From Legionella_C sp048541585 (GTDB lineage Bacteria; Pseudomonadota; Gammaproteobacteria; Legionellales; Legionellaceae): DNA of 64,000 nucleotides. Of the stretch, positions 44,290 through 53,493 are shown in pieces (the first letter of the stretch is position 1; each line of letters begins with the position of its first letter). The translations under genes were made by a program, and so were the position numbers. The stretch covers positions 62,001 to 126,000 of the forward strand of contig NZ_CP183303.1 of assembly GCF_048541585.1 (NCBI RefSeq). Reading direction: 5' to 3'. Under the pieces are notes generated by a model. That model was not told the origin of the DNA. It was given only the letters and a program-made list of their open reading frames with translations, and ran no database searches.

Positions 44290-46160
44290 ACTAAAACCTT
44301 ATATTTTTTAATATAGATAAGTAATAGGGATAATGCAGCCGGTGTTACGCCAGCAATACGACTAGCTTGCGCTATAGTAGCAGGCCTAATTTTGCTTAAT
44401 TTCTGTACTATTTCTGCAGATAAACCTGAAACCTGTGCATAATTAAAATTTGCAGGTATCGCTGTTTCTTCCTGTTTACGTAATCGTTCAATATCCATTT
44501 GCTGACGCTCAATGTAGCCTGCATATTTACTTTGGATATCTAGCTGTTCAGCTACTTCGTCAGCAAGTAAGGGTAGCTGAAATTTCTCAATAGTTTGTAA
44601 TTTATGATAGTTAATTTCTGGACGTTTAATAAGGTCAGACATACGACAATCATGTTGTAGTGGTGTTGCGAGAAATGGTGCAAGAAGTGAGTTATCATTA
44701 ACACGAGCCCAGGTAGTATGTAGTTTTTCTTGAGCTACTTTAATGGCTTCTTGTTTAATACTAAAAGCTTGCCAGCGTGCTTCACTAACTAAGCCTAACT
44801 CATAACCTTTTGCTGTTAAGCGTTGATCCGCATTATCTTCACGCAATAATAAACGATACTCTGCACGGGAGGTGAACATTCGATAAGGTTCTTGCGTGCC
44901 GCAGGTAATTAAATCATCAATTAATACGCCAATATAAGCCTCATCACGGCGAGGGCACCATAATGGTTTCTCTTGTATTAATAAAGCTGCATTTAAGCCC
45001 GCAATAATACCTTGTGCTGCTGCTTCTTCATAACCCGTTGTGCCATTAATTTGACCTGCGAAAAATAGATTTTTTAATGGTTTGGTTTGTAAGAAAGAAG
45101 TTAAGCCACGTGGGTCAAAATAATCATATTCAATTGCATAGCCAGGACGCGTGATATGAGCATTCTCAAATCCTTTAATGGTACGTACAAAACTAAGTTG
45201 AACGTCAAAAGGTAGACTGGTAGAAATACCATTAGGATAGATCTCAGAAGTCGTTAGTCCTTCCGGCTCAACAAAAATTTGATGCGAAAGTTTATCAGCA
45301 AAACGGACAATTTTATCCTCTATAGATGGGCAATAGCGTGGTCCAATGCCTTCAATAACACCAGCATACATAGGTGATTGATGTAAATTAGCACGGATAA
45401 TATCATGTGTTTCTTCGGTCGTTTGCGTAATATAACAAGGTAGCTGTTGAGGATGTAAGGTAACATTCCCAAGATAAGAGAATACAGGCGTAGGCATATC
45501 ACCAGGCTGCATAATCATCTTAGAGTAATCTAGCGTGCGCCCATCGATACGAGGTGGAGTTCCAGTTTTTAAGCGCCCAACGGGTAAATTCAATTCACGT
45601 AATTTGTGGGCTAAGGCAATGGCAGGCGGATCGCCAGCACGTCCACCAGCATATTGTCCCATTCCTACATGGATCTTTCCGCCTAAAAAAGTACCTACTG
45701 TAAGTACCACAGCTCGAGCGTTAAGCGTTAAGCCCATTTGCGTTACAACACCTGTTACGCGTTCGCCCGTTAGAATAAGATCATCTACTGCTTGTTGAAA
45801 TAGGGTAAGATTAGGCTCACTTTGTAAATACTGACGAATTGCTTGCCGATAAAGAACACGGTCAGCTTGTGCACGCGTAGCACGTACCGCAGGGCCCTTA
45901 GAGGCATTAAGGATTCTAAATTGAATACCAGCTTGATCTGCTGCTAAGGCCATTACACCGTCTAGAGCATCGATTTCTTTTACGAGATGGCCTTTTCCTA
46001 TCCCGCCAATAGCTGGGTTACAAGACATTTGACCTAATAAATCAAGGTTGTGAGTAAGTAGCAGCGTATCAGCACCAAGCCGTGCAGCTGCAAGTGCTGC
46101 TTCAGTTCCAGCATGGCCGCCACCAATAACAATTACATCGTAAGTTTTTTTTAAATTCAT
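44286..46160 (-). CDS. mnmG: tRNA uridine-5-carboxymethylaminomethyl modification enzyme
   Basis: MnmG (GidA) works with MnmE to modify the wobble uridine of several tRNAs. The FAD-binding loop is VIVIGGGHAGTEAA at 9-22, with CNPAIGGIGKG soon after, and the GINGTTGYEEAAAQG motif in the middle. It is 624 residues, complete, and heads the rsmG-parA-parB unit. Confidence 0.97.
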   Translation of the reverse strand: MNLKKTYDVIVIGGGHAGTEAALAAARLGADTLLLTHNLDLLGQMSCNPAIGGIGKGHLVKEIDALDGVMALAADQAGIQFRILNASKGPAVRATRAQADRVLYRQAIRQYLQSEPNLTLFQQAVDDLILTGERVTGVVTQMGLTLNARAVVLTVGTFLGGKIHVGMGQYAGGRAGDPPAIALAHKLRELNLPVGRLKTGTPPRIDGRTLDYSKMIMQPGDMPTPVFSYLGNVTLHPQQLPCYITQTTEETHDIIRANLHQSPMYAGVIEGIGPRYCPSIEDKIVRFADKLSHQIFVEPEGLTTSEIYPNGISTSLPFDVQLSFVRTIKGFENAHITRPGYAIEYDYFDPRGLTSFLQTKPLKNLFFAGQINGTTGYEEAAAQGIIAGLNAALLIQEKPLWCPRRDEAYIGVLIDDLITCGTQEPYRMFTSRAEYRLLLREDNADQRLTAKGYELGLVSEARWQAFSIKQEAIKVAQEKLHTTWARVNDNSLLAPFLATPLQHDCRMSDLIKRPEINYHKLQTIEKFQLPLLADEVAEQLDIQSKYAGYIERQQMDIERLRKQEETAIPANFNYAQVSGLSAEIVQKLSKIRPATIAQASRIAGVTPAALSLLLIYIKKYKVLV

Positions 46161-46464
46161 GAGTTAAAACTGAGCAACAAAAGAGTTAATTATACATTGT
46201 TTAAATAGGAATAGTAATTAGAGCCCGTCTGCAAATCTACTATCTTGGTCCAAAGGCCTGATTTTCTGTGCGCCAATGCTCACACACTACGTGTATGCCG
46301 TGCCTCGGTGCTCGAAAGTTAGGCCGCCTTTTGAGCTCAAGCTAGCGATTTACAAATACAGGCTCTCGGATTTTTCACCTTGTCTTTAAAGGTTATGTCA
46401 AAAGAAATTTATTTTAAAGTTATAAACGCTAGACGCTAGGCATCCAGCATTTATAAAGTATTGC
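46161..46464. other. Gap upstream of mnmG filled by a MITE-like element
   Basis: About half of these 304 bases belong to the inverted-repeat element at 46221-46365. The mnmG promoter must lie in the first 60 bases or within or behind the element. No small gene is seen. Confidence 0.5.
46221..46365. mobile_element. 145-bp MITE-like element
   Basis: The left end GAGCCCGTCTGCAAATC (46221-46237) matches the reverse complement of the right end, GATTTACAAATACAGGCTC (46347-46365), with a 2-base length difference and a few mismatches. The interior is richer in GC than its surroundings and contains further inverted AGGC segments. No coding frame and no clear target duplication are seen. Confidence 0.6.
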
Positions 46465-47502
46465 TTACATAATATTACAAGGTTTACATTTAGACTCATT
46501 TCCTTGATTTTCGCCATGTTCATTGTTTTTATGTATTAAATCCTTCAATTTATGCTTAATATTGGAAAACTTTCCATGGCGATTACTACTAATTTTAGGC
46601 ATAGGGTTTGAATTAACGGCCTCTGATTTAATTTCAGTAGCTTCACGCTGAGTTGTACCATTAGAGGTGTTAGAAGGAATTTCAGTTGGCACTTGTTTAG
46701 AACGATTCTGATGTTCTAAATTGACAGTAGCTACTTGAAAGTTGACATAAAGTAAACTCAGCGGGTTTGTCTCGGTCATGGCAGTAGGTTTAAGTCTTTC
46801 TAAGCTATTATTGACCATGGCTTTTTCATTACTTAAAGCTAATTTTTGTGCAATTTCAGCTTCATGGCCAGTTAAGTAAAAAGCTACTAACTGTGGATAT
46901 TTATGAAATAAATCAGGATTAAAGTCTAGACTCGTAAAGGCTTTTTGCGGCTCTTCACCTCTTAAAGTGGTTAATAACCTTCTTAATACAAGAGCCTCTC
47001 CTAAAGCAGAACCAAGATTTGTATCAGAAAAGCCTGCACGAATGTTTTGGGTTAACTCTTTAATTTGATTATCTTGAGTTTTAGTAGCTAAATTAACAAC
47101 GATGCTATCTAACTCCTGCTGAACAAATTCAATTTTCAAACGGCCAAATTCATTAAATAAATCAGCTCCAAACTCTTTATCAAGCAGGTTATTTTGAGGA
47201 TGAGGATTTGCCTGATTCGCCATAGCTTGAATACGCTGACGAACTTCTAATCCTCTACTTAATATACGATGAAACGATTGTTCAGTTTCCCCATGATGGC
47301 GAAGTGCTTCTAATTGCATACTGAGGCCACGCATTTGGTTAGTAGGACAATTTAAAATTATTTTAGTTGCTAAATTAATTTTTTCCTTGCCATTTAGTTG
47401 TTCTAAGGTGTCACGATTTTCCGCAAATGCATCATTATCTTCAATTAATTCTTTATAGGGGTTTTGAAGGGTCTGTAACTCTTCTGTTGTGTATTTAGTC
47501 AT
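46465..47502 (-). CDS. Soluble protein with Ras-like C terminus (polybasic, CNIM)
   Basis: No family is recognised. The 345 residues lack signal peptide and membrane helices and are mostly helical to about 265, then a disordered Ser/Asn/Thr-rich linker. The last 45 residues are basic (KFSNIKHKLKDLIHKNNEHG) and the chain ends CKPCNIM. This combines a polybasic patch, an upstream Cys and a Cys-x-aliphatic-Met box, just as in host Ras-type GTPases that are farnesylated and palmitoylated. It is a candidate translocated effector; delivery and prenylation are inference. An AAGGAGAG ribosome site supports the start. Confidence 0.6.
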   Translation of the reverse strand: MTKYTTEELQTLQNPYKELIEDNDAFAENRDTLEQLNGKEKINLATKIILNCPTNQMRGLSMQLEALRHHGETEQSFHRILSRGLEVRQRIQAMANQANPHPQNNLLDKEFGADLFNEFGRLKIEFVQQELDSIVVNLATKTQDNQIKELTQNIRAGFSDTNLGSALGEALVLRRLLTTLRGEEPQKAFTSLDFNPDLFHKYPQLVAFYLTGHEAEIAQKLALSNEKAMVNNSLERLKPTAMTETNPLSLLYVNFQVATVNLEHQNRSKQVPTEIPSNTSNGTTQREATEIKSEAVNSNPMPKISSNRHGKFSNIKHKLKDLIHKNNEHGENQGNESKCKPCNIM

Positions 47503-47908
47503 CTCACTCTCCTTTTTTTGTAGGTATCCTGCTAAACAAATGAGATATGTTAATAGAATTTATTCTGACGCGCTTATATACTCATTCCGATTGAATGATA
47601 GATAAAAGCTACCTTGCTAGAACTTCTTACATACCTGTTAATCTAGGGCCAAATTTAGCCAAATTTTCAGCTTTATATAACGTTGTAAGTTCATTTTGCG
47701 CTAAGTGACATATATATTGCACGTACCCGTTGCTTCATTCACTTACCTTCAGACCAAAGCTTAAAGTCGAGGCTATATAGTAACTAAATCATGTAGAGAT
47801 GCAAGCTGAGATTAAACAATTTAGACAAAAATTACTTAAGTTTTAGGTATAGGTGACGATTATAGCTATGAGTGTTGTTGCCTCAACAATAATAAAAAGG
47901 AGAGGGCA
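47503..47908. other. Divergent intergenic region before hfq
   Basis: No gene is seen in 406 bases. A perfect 6-bp inverted repeat TCATTC-CGATT-GAATGA lies at 47582-47598. A small hairpin TTGTTG-CCT-CAACAA at 47875-47889 sits in the hfq leader just before the ribosome site. Promoters for both flanking genes are expected but none is clear. Confidence 0.45.
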
Positions 47909-48166
47909 ATGTCTAAGATTAATCTCTTACAAGATGCTTTTCTTAATGAATTGCGTAAAGAAAAGGTGCCGGTGTCTATTTTTTTAGTTAATGGTATTAA
48001 ATTACATGGTGTAGTAGATTCGTTTGATCAGTATGTTGTTATGCTTAAAAACTCAGTAACACAAATGGTTTATAAGCATGCTATTTCTACAGTAGTACCT
48101 TCTCGGCTAGTTAAATTACCCATTAGTGATGAAGGAGATGTAGGACAACAGCAGCCTAATAGTTAA
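47909..48166 (+). CDS. hfq: RNA chaperone Hfq
   Basis: Hfq forms a hexameric ring that pairs small RNAs with mRNAs. The 85 residues contain Sm1 (VSIFLVNGIKLHGVVDSFDQY) and Sm2 (YKHAISTVVPSR) with the KH motif. A strong AAGGAGAGG ribosome site precedes it, and a short hairpin lies 8 bases upstream of that. It is followed by hflX, the conserved order, though miaA is not upstream. Confidence 0.97.
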   Translation: MSKINLLQDAFLNELRKEKVPVSIFLVNGIKLHGVVDSFDQYVVMLKNSVTQMVYKHAISTVVPSRLVKLPISDEGDVGQQQPNS

Positions 48167-48237
48167 GGTTTCCTGCTATAGCTAGAAAGGTAGTATTATT
48201 TTAATAAAGAAAATTAATTTATTTATTCTAAAGCTTA

Positions 48238-48259
48238 ATGCTAAACTTTCTTTTAGCAT
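48238..48259 (+). terminator. Hairpin between hfq and hflX
   Basis: ATGCTAAA at 48238-48245 pairs with TTTAGCAT at 48252-48259 around a 6-base loop. No T-run follows directly, so it may attenuate, stabilise the hfq message end, or do nothing. Confidence 0.35.
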
Positions 48260-48301
48260 GGTAATATTTAAATTAGTTAATTTGACATAGAGGTATAGGT
48301 T

Positions 48302-49564
48302 TTGTTTGAACGTCCGCAAGGTGGTGAGCGTGCAGTTTTGGTGCAATTGGCTTTACCAGGACTAGACACTGAGCAGGCACTTTCTGAATTTAGAGAGCTT
48401 GCCTTATCAGCTCAGGCTGATATTGTTGCTTGTGTGCAGGGCGCACGCCATACGCCTGAGGCTAAATATTTTGTTGGCCTTGGCAAAGCGGAAGAAATCC
48501 GTGAACAAGTACTGGCTCACCAAGCGGAGCTTGTATTAGTTAATCATGATCTATCTCCTTCACAAGAGCGTAATCTTGAACGTTTGCTCCAGTGTCGAGT
48601 AGTAAGTCGTAGTGGGCTTATACTTGATATTTTTGCTCAGCGAGCACATACATTTGAAGGCAAATTACAAGTTGAGTTAGCTCAATTACAGCATTTATCT
48701 ACACGTTTAATTCGAGGATGGACCCATCTTGAAAGGCAAAAAGGGGGCATTGGGTTAAGAGGCCCAGGTGAAACTCAGCTTGAAACGGATAGGCGTTTAT
48801 TGCGTGAGCGAATTAAAACAATTAATAAACGCTTAGAGAAGGTTCGGAAAAATCGTGATCAAAATCGGCGTGCGCGTAAAAAGGCCGCGATGCCAACAGT
48901 CTCTTTAGTTGGTTATACTAATGCTGGAAAATCAACATTATTTAATACTTTAACTGGTGAGCATATCTATGTAGCGAATCAACTTTTTGCAACACTAGAC
49001 CCAACTATGCGCAAAGTTTCTCTATCGGGATCTAATTCTATTATTCTTGCTGATACAGTTGGATTTATACGCGACTTACCTCATCAGCTGGTTGAGGCGT
49101 TTCGAGCTACTTTAGAAGAAACCGAACAAGCTGATTTATTGCTACATGTCATTGACATTGCTGATCCCAATTGGCGTGATAATGTAGTCGCAGTTGAACA
49201 AGTTTTAGCAGAACTTGACATCGAAGATATTCCTATTATTCAAGTCTTTAATAAGATTGATGAACAAGAAGGCTGGGAACCTAAAATTGATTGGCAAAAA
49301 AATAATTGTAAAGTTTGGTTATCAGCAAAGACTGGCGCAGGTATTAACCTCTTACTAGAAGTGATTGCAACTCAGCTACAAGGAGTCGCGTTTGAAGAAG
49401 AATTTTTTATTCCTTCAAGTCAAGCTCGTTTACGTGCACAACTTTATGAGTTAGATGCAATATTAAGTGAATCTATAAATGATGGTGAAGATGGTTGGTA
49501 TGTAACTGCTAAACTAACCCAAGCTCAAAAACGAGCCTTATTTCATGACAACAAGTTAGCTTAA
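48302..49564 (+). CDS. hflX: GTPase HflX
   Basis: HflX is a ribosome-associated GTPase that splits stalled ribosomes. The N-terminal HflX domain has GLGKAEEI, and a Gly-rich stretch GGIGLRGPGETQLE precedes the G domain with G1 GYTNAGKST, G3 DTVGFIRDLP and G4 NKID. It is 420 residues. The start is TTG: MFERPQGGE aligns with the E. coli N terminus, an AGAGG lies upstream, and no ATG is near. Confidence 0.95.
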   Translation: MFERPQGGERAVLVQLALPGLDTEQALSEFRELALSAQADIVACVQGARHTPEAKYFVGLGKAEEIREQVLAHQAELVLVNHDLSPSQERNLERLLQCRVVSRSGLILDIFAQRAHTFEGKLQVELAQLQHLSTRLIRGWTHLERQKGGIGLRGPGETQLETDRRLLRERIKTINKRLEKVRKNRDQNRRARKKAAMPTVSLVGYTNAGKSTLFNTLTGEHIYVANQLFATLDPTMRKVSLSGSNSIILADTVGFIRDLPHQLVEAFRATLEETEQADLLLHVIDIADPNWRDNVVAVEQVLAELDIEDIPIIQVFNKIDEQEGWEPKIDWQKNNCKVWLSAKTGAGINLLLEVIATQLQGVAFEEEFFIPSSQARLRAQLYELDAILSESINDGEDGWYVTAKLTQAQKRALFHDNKLA

Positions 49565-49612
49565 ATTAATAATAAAGAATTCTTTTTAATTGGTCTTTAT
49601 GCTAGAGGATTA

Positions 49613-50062
49613 ATGATGCGTTTAAAATTTCTAATTACTTTCTTGCTTAGTATTATTATAACAACAAGTTATGCAAGTACCGTGTTAACAACCCTAAATG
49701 GGGAGAAGATTCCTTTTACTAATTTAAAAGGCAAATGGGTTTTAATTAATTATTGGGCGAGTTGGTGTCAGCCCTGTTTAGATGAAATAAAAGAGTTAAA
49801 TCAATTTTATGCTTTAAATAAAGATAGGATTCATCTATTTGCTGTTAACTTTGATGAGTTATCTCAAACTGAACAAACACAACTAATTAAGAAATTAAAT
49901 ATAAGCTATCCTAGCTTAGCTAAAGATCCACGTTCGGCGTTACATTTAGGTGATTTACAAGGTGTGCCGGCAACTTTCGTTTTTGACCCTGAAGGGAATT
50001 TTAAAGAAGCATTATATGGTGGGCAAACATTTAATTCTTTGAAAAAAGCGATTAGAGGCTAG
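49613..50062 (+). CDS. TlpA/ResA-like exported thioredoxin
   Basis: A periplasmic thioredoxin-fold protein of 149 residues. The signal peptide ends at SYA (about residue 21) and the active site is WASWCQPC. The cis-Pro loop is GVPATFVFDP. It could reduce apocytochrome c or other periplasmic disulfides; the substrate is not certain. It lies 48 bases after hflX and 10 bases before the pirin gene. Confidence 0.87.
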   Translation: MMRLKFLITFLLSIIITTSYASTVLTTLNGEKIPFTNLKGKWVLINYWASWCQPCLDEIKELNQFYALNKDRIHLFAVNFDELSQTEQTQLIKKLNISYPSLAKDPRSALHLGDLQGVPATFVFDPEGNFKEALYGGQTFNSLKKAIRG

Positions 50063-50072
50063 CAATTAGATT

Positions 50073-50903
50073 ATGTCTCATATAGAAATAAGTCATTGTT
50101 TAGAAGGCAGATTGCTGCGTGAGGGTGCAGGTGTGAAATTGCATCGTTATATTGGTGCAGAACGTACAAATGATTATGAGCCTATTTTACTATTTGACTA
50201 TTTTAATAGTGAGGAGCCCCTAGATTATTTAGGCGGTTTTCCATCCCATCCGCATCGTGGTTTTGAAACAATAACCTATTTGTTGCAGGGAAAATTATTG
50301 CATGAAGATAACACTGGACATCAAGGTTTACTTAAATCTGGTGATGTACAGTGGATGACAGCAGGAAGAGGGGTTATTCATTCTGAGATGCCTGCACAAA
50401 CCCAAGGTGCATTTACAGGGTTACAACTTTGGTTAAATTTGCCTGCAGTTAATAAGATGTCAGCACCACGTTATCAAGAATATACTGCAAGTCAGTTGCC
50501 TGAAGAAGTTCATGATAATGGGGTGAAGATAAAAGTAATTGCGGGTAAAACGATGCAAGGTACTACATCACCTATTCAAGGTATTGCTACAGAGCCTTTA
50601 TTTCTAGATATTCAATTACCAGCTCAAACTAGCTTTACTACAGTTATTCCTCCTACTCATCAGACTATTTTGTTTAATTTAATAGGGCATATATCTATTA
50701 GTGATAAGAGTGTTAGTCAGGACCAATTAGCTATATTAAGTAAAGGCAATAATCTTAATATCAAAGCAGAGGATGCTTCGCGTTGTCTTCTTATTGCAGC
50801 GAAGAAATTACATGAGCCAATTGCTCGTTTAGGGCCATTTGTCATGAATACTCAAGATGAAATTAGGCAGGCTATAGAAGATTTTCGTAATCGACAATTT
50901 TAA
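50073..50903 (+). CDS. Pirin family protein
   Basis: A bicupin of 276 residues. The metal-binding residues fall in FPSHPHRGFETITYLL and in the second element GRGVIHSEMP, as in pirins with quercetinase activity. The biological role in bacteria varies. It is probably cotranscribed with the thioredoxin gene. Confidence 0.9.
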   Translation: MSHIEISHCLEGRLLREGAGVKLHRYIGAERTNDYEPILLFDYFNSEEPLDYLGGFPSHPHRGFETITYLLQGKLLHEDNTGHQGLLKSGDVQWMTAGRGVIHSEMPAQTQGAFTGLQLWLNLPAVNKMSAPRYQEYTASQLPEEVHDNGVKIKVIAGKTMQGTTSPIQGIATEPLFLDIQLPAQTSFTTVIPPTHQTILFNLIGHISISDKSVSQDQLAILSKGNNLNIKAEDASRCLLIAAKKLHEPIARLGPFVMNTQDEIRQAIEDFRNRQF

Positions 50904-51042
50904 TAAGCTACCTGTCTGTTTTAATTTTTTCTTTAATCATTTTTCACTAAGGTATCTGGCTAAGGCTTGGCACTTTTGTGATAGCAAATCTTCTTTTTGT
51001 TTCAAAAATATACTTAAAGTTTAATTTTTAAATAAAATCTTA

Positions 51043-51071
51043 TTGGCCCCGTCTTGTAATTGGTGTATAAT
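51043..51071 (+). promoter_or_regulatory. Likely sigma-70 promoter
   Basis: TTGGCC at 51043-51048 and a perfect TATAAT at 51066-51071 are separated by 17 bases. Transcription would start near 51078, leaving a 250-base leader that includes the tandem repeat before the permease gene. Confidence 0.5.
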
Positions 51072-51202
51072 CCATGCGCATACAGAGCTACTAGCCAGCA
51101 TTGAACTTCTATTACCTAAGTTTGCAGATTGTCATAAGGTGCCTGACTATGATGAAAACCCAAAAGCGGACAATGGATAGCGCTTAGCGGATAGTAAAGT
51201 TG

Positions 51203-51298
51203 TAATTATCTAATTATCTAATTATCTAATTATCTAATTATCTAATTATCTAATTATCTAATTATCTAATTATCTAATTATCTAATTATCTAATTAGC
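51203..51298. repeat. 8-bp tandem repeat (TAATTATC), 11 perfect copies plus one variant
   Basis: Eleven identical TAATTATC units run from 51203 to 51290, then TAATTAGC. A perfect short tandem array like this changes copy number by slippage. It lies between a likely promoter and the TSUP permease start, 32 bases upstream of the ATG. Confidence 0.95.
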
Positions 51299-51329
51299 TA
51301 TAGCAAGTAAAATCTTATATGAGACGGTC

Positions 51330-52241
51330 ATGGTGATAACATTAATATTTTATGTCATTTTATTGTTAAGTTTAATTTGTGTTGTAGGAATGCTTTATAA
51401 GCTTAAACAGCAGCGTCCTGTGCGTTTATCGATTCTAGAGTATATAAAATTGGTTGGTAGTGGTATCGTCGCTTTTGTTGCAGATACGTTAGGGATAGGC
51501 AGCTTTGCAGTTAATGTTGCTTTGGCTAAATTATTAAATACTTTTCCTGATGATCAATTACCTGCAGTTAATAACGGTGCTCAAGTTATTCCTGGTGTTA
51601 TTGAATCTTTTTTCTTTATGCAGTTAATTGATGTCGATTTAAATACATTATTAACCCTCGTTATTGGCGCATGTATTGGTGGCTTAATTGGCGGTACTAT
51701 TGTTAGCCGCTTAAGCAAACAAGCAATACGTTTAGGTATGATGTGTTGTTTTATGCTAATTATTGCGCTACTTATCTGCCATCAGTTACGTATTATGCCC
51801 GTTGGTGGCGATTTAGTTGCTTTGCATGGTTGGAAGTTAACGATAGGGTTCATAGCTATGGTTATTTCTGGTGGCTTAACCTCTGTTGGAATAGGCTTAT
51901 TTGTAATGGTACAAGGTATTTTATTTTTATTAAATGTCTCACCATTAGTTGCCTTCCCTATCATGACCACAGCCGGTGCCATGCAGCAGCCACTAACTAC
52001 TTTAGTTTTTTTACAGCAGGATAAAATTCCTTTAAAGAAAACACTTATTTTAAGTTTAGCGGGTTGTTTAGGAGTTTTAGTAACGTTGCAAATTTTTACT
52101 CATTTAACGGTAACTTGGTTGCATTCACTTTTATTAGGTATCATGGTTTATAATTTATATGCAATTAGCAGGGCTTATTTTTATAATAAAGCTTTAGATT
52201 CTAAATCTAAAGCCTCTGTACCTCTTACCGCATTAGATTAA
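51330..52241 (+). CDS. TSUP (TauE/SafE) family permease
   Basis: A 303-residue inner membrane protein with about eight helices. The repeated half-sites, FVADTLGIGSFAVNVALAK near residue 50 and SGGLTSVGIGLFVMVQGI near 190, are typical of TauE/SafE (DUF81) permeases, which move small organic or sulfur anions. The substrate is unknown. Its leader contains the 8-bp tandem array. Confidence 0.8.
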   Translation: MVITLIFYVILLLSLICVVGMLYKLKQQRPVRLSILEYIKLVGSGIVAFVADTLGIGSFAVNVALAKLLNTFPDDQLPAVNNGAQVIPGVIESFFFMQLIDVDLNTLLTLVIGACIGGLIGGTIVSRLSKQAIRLGMMCCFMLIIALLICHQLRIMPVGGDLVALHGWKLTIGFIAMVISGGLTSVGIGLFVMVQGILFLLNVSPLVAFPIMTTAGAMQQPLTTLVFLQQDKIPLKKTLILSLAGCLGVLVTLQIFTHLTVTWLHSLLLGIMVYNLYAISRAYFYNKALDSKSKASVPLTALD

Positions 52242-52415
52242 TTTAGTAGGCGTCTTGATCTAAAGTACAAAAACTCTTATTGTTTTTGTGAGTTGATTGA
52301 TTAGGGTGTCAATTTATTAAACTAGTTAAGCACTTGCAGCTATCAAATTTAAGCTGTAAAGGCCTAATTAGTAGTTTTAAAATTAATGCTTATCTTAGTG
52401 ATTTAAGGACGATCC

Positions 52416-53480
52416 ATGAAAAAAATAATAATGCTTTGTTGTTCTTTGCTACTAACCCTATCCAGTTATGCATTTAATAACCGTTTTGATACTATGGTCG
52501 TTTTTGGTGACAGCTTATCTGATAACGGAAATTTATATAATTATTTATGGCATTATTTACCGACCTCGCCTCCTTATTATTTAGGCCGTTTTACAGATGG
52601 GCCAGTGTGGACTGAATATCTTTATACGGCTCTTTTTCCTGAAACCTATACAGAGGGTTTTCAAGATTATGCAGTAGGCGGAGCAGGGGCTGTTCTCTCC
52701 TATAAAGAGAATTTACCTTTTACTTTAACAGCCGAGTTAAATAATTATCTTTATTGGCATACCTATGGTAGAAAAGACACAAGCTTGTATACTATTTGGA
52801 TAGGTGCCAATAATTACATTAATGAGCCAACGAATGTAGAAGAGTTAACTACAGGTGTAGTTAATGCTATTGGCAATGTCGTAGAGCGCTTAATTATTAA
52901 GGGCGGAAATAAATTTGTATTAGTTAATCTTCCTGATTTAGCTCGCTTACCTCACGCAAAAAATTCATCTAGGCAGTGGTTATTGACCTATTTAACTGAA
53001 GCTCATAACCGTAAATTAGCTAATCAAATTGAGGAATTAAAAATTAAATATCCTGATGTCTTATTTATTTATTTCGATGCTTATAATTTTTTTAATCAAT
53101 CCCTAGACCATGCAGAAGATTATGGTTTTACCAATACCATTGAACCATGTTATTTAGGAAGTTATGTAGGTTGGTTAGAAACACTAAAGCCAAGTGATGA
53201 GGTATTATTTGCCAATTTAAAAGTACATTCACCTAAGTTAACTGAGAAAGAATGGTTGTTAATAAAAGATAATCCGCAACTACACGAAGCAGCTTTAACA
53301 AGTTATTTATTTAATTTATTACCAGCCAAGATACAAGATGAGCCATTACAATGTGGTAGTTATGTCTTCTGGGATCAAGTTCATCCAACCACAGCAGTTC
53401 ATAAGATAATAGCCCAACAAGTACAAAAATTAATTAATGAAGCAGGGTTACAACCTGTTTTACCCGATATGATAAATTAA
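52416..53480 (+). CDS. Secreted GDSL phospholipase/acyltransferase (PlaA/PlaC-like)
   Basis: An exported lipid hydrolase. The signal peptide covers residues 1-19. Block I is FGDSLSDNGN with Ser33 as nucleophile, block III is GANNY, and block V DQVHP supplies Asp320 and His323. Two Cys-containing segments (EPCY and QCGSY) may form the disulfide seen in the Legionella PlaC type. Legionella secretes several such enzymes through its type II system; which of PlaA, PlaC or PlaD this matches cannot be decided here. Confidence 0.87.
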   Translation: MKKIIMLCCSLLLTLSSYAFNNRFDTMVVFGDSLSDNGNLYNYLWHYLPTSPPYYLGRFTDGPVWTEYLYTALFPETYTEGFQDYAVGGAGAVLSYKENLPFTLTAELNNYLYWHTYGRKDTSLYTIWIGANNYINEPTNVEELTTGVVNAIGNVVERLIIKGGNKFVLVNLPDLARLPHAKNSSRQWLLTYLTEAHNRKLANQIEELKIKYPDVLFIYFDAYNFFNQSLDHAEDYGFTNTIEPCYLGSYVGWLETLKPSDEVLFANLKVHSPKLTEKEWLLIKDNPQLHEAALTSYLFNLLPAKIQDEPLQCGSYVFWDQVHPTTAVHKIIAQQVQKLINEAGLQPVLPDMIN

Positions 53481-53493
53481 AAAAGGTTTATTG

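Larger units (their letters stand above)
50904..51329. other. Gene-free region with promoter and tandem repeat
   Basis: This 426-base gap contains a likely sigma-70 promoter (51043-51071) and an 8-bp tandem repeat (51203-51298), both described separately. Between them, 51078-51200 is unusually rich in GC for an intergenic stretch and could be a leader or a small RNA; I can find no fold to assign it. Confidence 0.45.
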
